From positions 1 to 10,169 of the forward strand of contig JBKPRX010000073.1 in assembly GCA_046734795.1 (NCBI GenBank): a DNA stretch of 10,169 bases, written 5' to 3'. Origin of the DNA: JBKPRX01 sp046734795. GTDB lineage: Bacteria > Actinomycetota > Thermoleophilia > Gaiellales > Gaiellaceae. Every line of letters begins with the position of its first letter. Within the stretch, counting starts at the first letter, position 1. The notes under the pieces were generated by a model. It was not told the origin of the DNA. It saw only the letters and a program-made list of their open reading frames with translations, and did not search any database. This document shows positions 6,648-10,169 of this stretch, one piece after another. The position numbers and the translations under genes are program-made.

Positions 6648-6674
6648 CGGCGCGAAAGCGGAGCCTTCGCGCCG
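6648..6674 (-). terminator. 9-bp hairpin just downstream of tRNA-Ser
   Basis: CGGCGCGAA (6648-6656) pairs perfectly with TTCGCGCCG (6666-6674) around a 9-nt loop. It begins 6 nt beyond the tRNA 3' end on the minus strand. The position suggests termination or 3'-end protection of the tRNA transcript. It lacks a T-run, and the second hairpin lies 13 nt further on. Confidence 0.5.
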
Positions 6675-6680
6675 AGGAAA

Positions 6681-6769
6681 CGGAGAGGGCGGGATTTGAA
6701 CCCGCGACGCACCTTTCAGCACGTACGCGATTTCCAGTCGCGCTCCTTAGGCCACTCGGACACCTCTCC
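6681..6769 (-). tRNA. tRNA-Ser (anticodon GGA)
   Basis: An 89-nt class II tRNA on the minus strand. The acceptor stem pairs GGAGAGG (6769-6763) with CCTCTCC (6688-6682), with discriminator G at 6681 as expected for serine. The anticodon stem CGCGA/TCGCG encloses loop CTGGAAA with anticodon GGA at 6733-6735, reading UCC and UCU codons. The long variable arm follows, then the T arm with GGTTCAAATCC. The 3' CCA is not encoded and must be added enzymatically. It sits 35 bp downstream of a co-oriented response regulator gene and is followed by two hairpins. Confidence 0.96.
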
Positions 6770-6781
6770 GCGGCGGTCGCA

Positions 6782-6787
6782 ATCGTA
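6782..6787 (-). promoter_or_regulatory. Candidate -10 box for tRNA-Ser
   Basis: Minus strand TACGAT (four of six to TATAAT) ends 12 nt before the mature tRNA 5' end, so transcription would begin a few bases upstream of it. The -35 region (around CAATAG) is poor. It suggests that the tRNA has its own promoter rather than depending on the response regulator gene upstream. Confidence 0.35.
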
Positions 6788-6804
6788 GCCGTGCGGCCCG
6801 ATCT

Positions 6805-7185
6805 CTATTGGGCGGCCGCGCCTTCGACCGCGGCGACGAGCGCGTCCACGAGCTTCCCTTTCTGGAGCGCAGCGCGCACCCCCGCTGTGCGTCCGCGTGC
6901 GAGCTCGGTCTCGTCGCCGCTGTAGATCACGACGCGCGCATCCGGCCACGACGCGAGGATGCGCTCCGCCGCCGCCACCCCGTCGAGAAGCGGCATCTGG
7001 ATGTCGAGCACGATCACGTCGGGTCGCAAACGAAGCGCCGCCTCGACTGCTTCGAGCCCATTCGCCGCGACCGCGACGACGGCGCAGCGTCCATCGAGCT
7101 CGAGCAGCGTGCGGACGGCGAACGCGAGCTTCGTCTCGTCCTCCGCGAGCACCACGCGGATCGGGGACGCCGCGTTCATCGGCAC
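6805..7185 (-). CDS. Stand-alone response regulator receiver domain protein
   Basis: A 126-residue single receiver domain. Numbering from GTG 7185, the acidic pocket is E15-D16 (VVLAEDE), the phospho-acceptor D61 lies in VIVLDIQMPLLDG, the switch Ser is S89 (VVIYSGD) and the conserved Lys is K109 (ALQKGKLVDAL). The style of the domain, with LRPDVIVLDIQMP and a QKG ending, resembles NarL/LuxR-type regulators. However, the gene stops right after helix 5 with no helix-turn-helix output. Start could be GTG 7185 or ATG 7179; the reading is unaffected. Neither has a clear Shine-Dalgarno site. It is divergent from the Thr-rich surface protein gene (95-bp gap) and lies just upstream of tRNA-Ser. It probably receives a phosphoryl group from an unlinked kinase. 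It shares only ordinary family similarity with the other receiver in this window. Confidence 0.9.
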   Translation of the reverse strand: MPMNAASPIRVVLAEDETKLAFAVRTLLELDGRCAVVAVAANGLEAVEAALRLRPDVIVLDIQMPLLDGVAAAERILASWPDARVVIYSGDETELARGRTAGVRAALQKGKLVDALVAAVEGAAAQ

Positions 7186-7280
7186 GAACTACCCGCGCCG
7201 GCCGCGCCGTAACGGGCCTGAGGGCCGGAATCCGCCATCTGGCCCCAAGTTGATCCAGTTGGAGGTTTGACCGGAGGCCG

Positions 7281-8855
7281 ATGTGGTACCTGGCTCGTGA
7301 AGTGTTTCTGCGGCGGTCTCACGGTTCTTGGTTCGCGCGCTGGTTGGTCGTCACCGGCGCGGCCCTCGGTCTTCTCGTGTTCGCAACACCGTCATACGCG
7401 GCGGGCGTGATCGGCGGCACGCCGATCGATCCGGTCGTCTCGACCACGGACACGGCGACGACTGCGGCCACGACGTCGACCCAGACCGCGACGACGACAG
7501 TGTCGGGCGCAACCGACACGACGGTGTCCGGCGCCACCGAGACGACGCTGTCCGGCGCTACGGACACGGCGACGACTGCGGCCACGACGTCGACGCAGAC
7601 CGCGACGACGACAGTGTCGGGCGCACCCGACACGACGACGTCCGGCGCCACCGACACAACGCAAGCTGCGGCCACGCAAACGACCACGCAAGCGACCGCA
7701 CCGACGACGGACGCGGCCACTGCCGCCGTCGAGCCGATCGTCGAGCCGATCACCTCGACAACCGAGACAACTGCGGCGAAGACGACGAACGCGGCGGCGG
7801 GCACTGCCTCGGCGGTAACCGACGCCGCCTCGTCGTCGCTCTCGTCCGCCACCCAAACCGCGACGGCCGCAGCGCAATCGACGACGACCGCGACGACTCA
7901 GACGCTCACGCAGATCGCTGACTCGGCGGGCCAGGTCGTCAAGACCGCCGAGCAAACGACGGTGACGATGGTCGATACCGCGACGAAGACGACCACGGCC
8001 GCCAGCACCGCTATGGGGCAGACCACAGCCTCGACGACAGACGCAGTCGCGCCGGTCATTGCGACCGCGACGACCGCTATCGCCCAGACGGTGGACGCGA
8101 CGACGAACACCGCCGCGCCGGTCATTGCGACCGCGACGACCGCTATCGCCCAGACGGTGGACGCGGCGACGAACACAGCCGCGCCGGTCATTGCGACCGC
8201 GACGACCGCTATCGCCGAAATCCAGGTCGCGACGACGAATGCCGTCGCTTCGGTCGTCGCGTCTCCGACGACTGCAGTCGCGGAGTCGGTGCTCTCGACA
8301 ACGACGCCAGCGGTCCCGAGCGTGACCACCGCGACAAGCGGGGCGGCGACCGTGATCGGCAACAACGGCGACGATGACGACGATTCGAACAACAGCGGCA
8401 CCAACGGCGGCAGTGGCGTTTCATCGACCGTCCCGGCCGGTGCAGCGGCCGAATCGCTCGTCGTCGCACCGGCGGAGGCCTCTGCGCAGGTTGCAAACGC
8501 GATCGCAGTCTCGAGCCGGCCGGAAGTGCTGATCCGCTTCGACGCGGGCCGACTGGGCGCCGGCCGACCGGGCGCTGGCCGATTGCTCGCAACGCTCGGC
8601 CCGTCAACCGGGACCGCGCACACGGACGCCGCGACCGCTGCGACGACCACTCCGCCGCGTCTACCCGCACCGCGCTCGCCGTTCGACGGCATTGCCGCGG
8701 CGGCCGGCACCGGCGGTGCGGGGTCCGCGCTCCTCTTCCTTCTTCTTGTTTCCGCTCTCGCGCTGGTGGCGCCGAGGTTGGGCCGTTGGCTCCGGCCCAT
8801 GACGGACCTCGTCCTTCCGCCGGCGCTCGCTCTCGGGATCGAACGCCCCGGCTAA
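7281..8855 (+). CDS. Secreted Thr/Ala-rich repeat protein with C-terminal membrane anchor
   Basis: A 524-residue protein of no recognised family. A basic leader and hydrophobic core (residues 20-36) end in PSYA, a likely signal peptidase site after A40. Residues about 50-350 are very rich in Thr, Ala, Val and Ser. A 38-residue segment is repeated in tandem near the start, with VSGATDT-type sub-repeats, and a 22-residue unit beginning APVIATATTAIAQ is repeated about three times at 257-322. A linker NNGDDDDDS (361-369) and a Gly-rich stretch follow, then an AGRLGAGRPGAGRL element near 422-435. The C-terminus has a hydrophobic segment (about 482-497), basic residues R499, R502 and R505, and the ending ERPG. 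This suggests an exported, probably O-glycosylated stalk anchored at its C-terminus. GGAGG at 7273-7277 is only 3 nt from ATG 7281, a rather tight spacing. Confidence 0.8.
   Translation: MWYLAREVFLRRSHGSWFARWLVVTGAALGLLVFATPSYAAGVIGGTPIDPVVSTTDTATTAATTSTQTATTTVSGATDTTVSGATETTLSGATDTATTAATTSTQTATTTVSGAPDTTTSGATDTTQAAATQTTTQATAPTTDAATAAVEPIVEPITSTTETTAAKTTNAAAGTASAVTDAASSSLSSATQTATAAAQSTTTATTQTLTQIADSAGQVVKTAEQTTVTMVDTATKTTTAASTAMGQTTASTTDAVAPVIATATTAIAQTVDATTNTAAPVIATATTAIAQTVDAATNTAAPVIATATTAIAEIQVATTNAVASVVASPTTAVAESVLSTTTPAVPSVTTATSGAATVIGNNGDDDDDSNNSGTNGGSGVSSTVPAGAAAESLVVAPAEASAQVANAIAVSSRPEVLIRFDAGRLGAGRPGAGRLLATLGPSTGTAHTDAATAATTTPPRLPAPRSPFDGIAAAAGTGGAGSALLFLLLVSALALVAPRLGRWLRPMTDLVLPPALALGIERPG
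7447..7654 (+). repeat. Tandem 114-bp repeat in the stalk gene, two copies
   Basis: The block starting at 7447 recurs at 7561, an offset of exactly 114 bp (38 codons), with only a few substitutions over about 94 compared bases (for example 7482 C versus 7596 G, and 7512 A versus 7626 C). It encodes the DTATTAATTSTQ and VSGATDT region. Nucleotide near-identity, including synonymous sites, indicates a recent duplication rather than selection on composition alone. Confidence 0.85.
8049..8246 (+). repeat. 66-bp tandem repeat in the stalk gene, about three copies
   Basis: Units start at 8049, 8115 and 8181, each 66 bp (22 codons) beginning APVIATATTAIAQ. The first two are nearly identical in DNA. 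The third matches for about 36 bp and then diverges to AEIQVATTNAV. The unit length keeps the reading frame. Confidence 0.88.
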
Positions 8856-8925
8856 GCCGGGCGCTGCCCTCGACAAGCCGGCCGCGATGGCTCCGCGTGC
8901 CGGTCGTAGGTGCAAATCGATCTCG

Positions 8926-8935
8926 AAAGGAAGGA
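8926..8935 (+). promoter_or_regulatory. Strong ribosome binding site of the Ser/Asn/Gln repeat protein
   Basis: AAAGGAAGGA ends 4 nt before ATG 8940. It is purine-rich in an otherwise GC-rich context and is the strongest plus-strand initiation signal in the window. It fixes the reading frame of the incomplete repeat gene that follows. Confidence 0.75.
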
Positions 8936-8939
8936 AACG

Positions 8940-10169
8940 ATGAAACGCAGTCTGTTCGTGCTAGTCGCAGCCCTCGCGGGTGCGCTAGCGGTGGCCGCGG
9001 GGCCGGCGTTCGCCAGCCTCTCGGTACCGGATCCAGGCCAGACGATCGACCAGACGCAGAGCGCGTCCAACTCGATCACCCAGTCGGCGACCGCCAGCTC
9101 GTCGTCGACCAATGCCTCACCGAACGTGGCCGTGCTGAACGTCGGCTCGAGCTCCGACTGTCATGACTCCTGTGCGGCGGGTGGGGTGACCCAGTCCAGC
9201 AACTCGACGGCAAACTCGACCGCAACGAACTCGAACAGCTCGACCCAGAGCAACACCCAGGACCAGAGCGCCGGTCAGAGCCAGACCACCTCTGGATGCT
9301 CCAGCTGCAGCCCGGACGGCCAGTCGCAGTCGACGAGCCAGTCCCAGAACGCGTCGAACTCGATCGACCAGAACGCCAAGGCGGAGTCGAACTCCGTCAA
9401 CGCCTCGCCGAACGTCGCCGTACTCAACTTTGGCTCCGTCAGCCAGAGCTCGAGCTCCACGGCGAACTCGACGGCAACCAACTCGAACAGCTCGACCCAG
9501 AGCAACGACCAGAGCCAGAGCGCCGGTCAAAGCCAGACCGGTGGGAGGGACGGCTGTTGCAACGACGGTAAGGACGGAAGCTCGCAGTCGATCGACCAGT
9601 CGCAGAACGCGTCGAATTCGATCGATCAGTACGCGAAGGCGAAGTCCTACTCCGTCAACGCCTCGCCGAACGTCGCCGTCCTGAACTTCGGGCCCGTCAG
9701 CCAGAGCTCGAGCTCGACGGCGAACTCCACGGCAACCAACTCGAACAGCTCCACGCAGAGCAACGACCAAAGCCAGAGCGCGGGTCAGAGCCAGACCGGC
9801 GGGATTGATGGGTGCTGCAACAACGGCGGATCGCAGTCGATCAGCCAGTCGCAGAACGCGTCGAACTCGATCGATCAGTACGCGAAGGCGAAGTCCTACT
9901 CGGTCAACGCCTCGCCGAACGTCGCCGTCCTGAACTTCGGGCCGGTGCGCCAGAGCTCGAGCTCGACGGCGAACTCGACTGCGACGAACTCGAACAGCTC
10001 GTCGCAGAGCAATGACCAGAGCCAGACCACGAGTCAGGCCCACCACGAGCCGGCCCACCACGAGCCGGCCCACCACGAGCCGGCCCACCACGAGCCGGCC
10101 CACCACGAGCCGGCCCACCACGAGCCGGCCCACCACGAGCCGGCCCACCACGAGCCGGCCCACCACGAG
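8940..10169 (+). CDS. Secreted Ser/Asn/Gln-rich four-repeat protein with His-rich tail, 3' incomplete
   Basis: 410 codons without a stop up to the window edge. MKRSLFVLVAALAG...GPAFA is a clear signal peptide with cleavage after A25. Four repeats begin at Q34, Q130, Q216 and Q299. Each carries Q.QNASNSIDQ, the hydrophobic strand VNASPNVAVLNFG and a polar block STANSTATNSNSS followed by QSNDQSQ. Cys pairs separate the repeats: C74/C78, C120/C123, C206-C207 and C292-C293. From residue 367 the sequence becomes perfect AHHEP pentapeptides. No family is recognised. The alternating Ser/Thr/Asn/Gln pattern around one short hydrophobic strand per repeat suggests a beta-solenoid or curli-like fibre, and the His/Glu tail suggests metal binding; both are inferences. 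It lies 84 bp after the stalk gene, same strand. The frame is supported by the ribosome binding site and signal peptide; a long antisense frame over the same region is a by-product of the repeats. Confidence 0.82.
   Translation, partial: MKRSLFVLVAALAGALAVAAGPAFASLSVPDPGQTIDQTQSASNSITQSATASSSSTNASPNVAVLNVGSSSDCHDSCAAGGVTQSSNSTANSTATNSNSSTQSNTQDQSAGQSQTTSGCSSCSPDGQSQSTSQSQNASNSIDQNAKAESNSVNASPNVAVLNFGSVSQSSSSTANSTATNSNSSTQSNDQSQSAGQSQTGGRDGCCNDGKDGSSQSIDQSQNASNSIDQYAKAKSYSVNASPNVAVLNFGPVSQSSSSTANSTATNSNSSTQSNDQSQSAGQSQTGGIDGCCNNGGSQSISQSQNASNSIDQYAKAKSYSVNASPNVAVLNFGPVRQSSSSTANSTATNSNSSSQSNDQSQTTSQAHHEPAHHEPAHHEPAHHEPAHHEPAHHEPAHHEPAHHEPAHHE
9039..10028 (+). repeat. Four imperfect long repeats within the Ser/Asn/Gln-rich gene
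   Basis: Repeat cores run at about 9039-9287, 9327-9539, 9585-9797 and 9834-10028. Spacing between starts shrinks from 288 to 258 to 249 bp. The third and fourth are nearly identical in DNA across the segment encoding SIDQYAKAKSYSVNASPNVAVLNFG. The first is the most diverged and has the longest spacer. Confidence 0.9.
10038..10169 (+). repeat. Perfect 15-bp tandem array encoding Ala-His-His-Glu-Pro
   Basis: The unit GCCCACCACGAGCCG is repeated without any mismatch for eight full copies plus 12 bases and continues past the window edge. The period is five codons, so the frame is kept. A related ACCACGAG stands 16 bp upstream of the first in-array copy (10026-10033), a possible seed. Perfect identity suggests recent slippage expansion or a collapsed or extended assembly repeat. 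Confidence 0.95.

Noticed and set aside
6681..6769. tRNA-Ser as an integration (att) site for a mobile element.
   Set aside because: No integrase, no duplicated tRNA 3' end and no phage or plasmid genes are visible on either side.
7222..7245. GGGCC...GGCCC hairpin in the leader of the stalk gene as a riboswitch.
   Set aside because: Only a 5-bp stem is evident and no known riboswitch consensus could be matched; such pairings are frequent by chance at this GC content.
7319..8800. Long open frames antisense to, or in another frame of, the Thr/Ala-rich gene.
   Set aside because: They mirror the ACG/GCG/GTC codon bias of the real gene and contain only Val/Ala or Arg runs without domains.
8847..8861. 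Palindrome CCCGGCT-A-AGCCGGG at the stop codon of the stalk gene, as a terminator.
   Set aside because: The arms are only 7 bp with a single central base, leaving little room for a loop, and no T-run follows. The 84-bp gap to the next gene is also compatible with co-transcription.
9117..10166. A 349-codon open frame on the minus strand, starting with a VGRLV-type repeat and rich in Arg, Leu and Val.
   Set aside because: It is antisense to the repeat gene. Its repeats and lack of stops follow from the plus-strand codons (AHHEP, STANST) read backward. It has no ribosome binding site or recognisable domain, while the plus frame has a signal peptide and a strong Shine-Dalgarno site.
10038..10169. 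The 15-bp array as a CRISPR array or replication-origin iterons.
   Set aside because: There are no spacers between units, the period is a multiple of three in frame with the coding sequence, and no cas or rep gene is present.

Overview
The window is GC-rich, densely packed bacterial DNA. It uses GTG starts freely, many genes overlap by 4 bases at start or stop, and several starts look leaderless. Together with a stand-alone DNA ligase beside a stand-alone LigD-type polymerase, a DUF892 ferritin-like protein and Thr/Ser-rich secreted proteins, this points to a high-GC Actinomycetota, perhaps Thermoleophilia. The phylum is an inference; no rRNA or taxonomic marker is present.

Layout. Bases 2-109 hold the 3' end of a plus-strand gene, probably an extracellular beta-propeller. 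It meets a minus-strand receiver-only response regulator (106-492) tail to tail. A plus-strand HAD phosphatase (574-1230) then converges on a minus-strand pair, fabF-like ketosynthase (1837-3081) followed by a translationally coupled O-methyltransferase (1196-1840). Next on the minus strand is a DUF892 ferritin-like protein (3215-3706). Immediately upstream, in the same open frame, lies a small unrecognised domain (3707-3976). A 19-bp divergent gap separates that frame from an ATP-dependent DNA ligase (3996-5033, plus). On the minus strand, a LigD-type polymerase/primase (5548-6555) is coupled to a GNAT acetyltransferase (5030-5551). Ligase and polymerase are the catalytic halves of bacterial non-homologous end joining; Ku is not in the window.

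A tRNA-Ser(GGA) (6681-6769, minus) is followed by two strong hairpins and preceded by a second receiver-only regulator (6805-7185, minus).

The last 2.9 kb is different in character. It encodes two consecutive secreted low-complexity repeat proteins on the plus strand. The first (7281-8855) is a Thr/Ala-rich stalk with a signal peptide, two families of internal repeats and a C-terminal membrane segment. The second (8940 to the window edge, incomplete) has a signal peptide and strong ribosome binding site, then four Ser/Asn/Gln-rich repeats of about 70-85 residues. Cysteine pairs lie between these repeats, and the protein ends in a perfect 15-bp tandem array encoding Ala-His-His-Glu-Pro. This region is the most likely place for something undescribed: a fibrous or amyloid-like, possibly metal-binding, cell-surface assembly. 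No gene-free stretch exceeds 300 bp.
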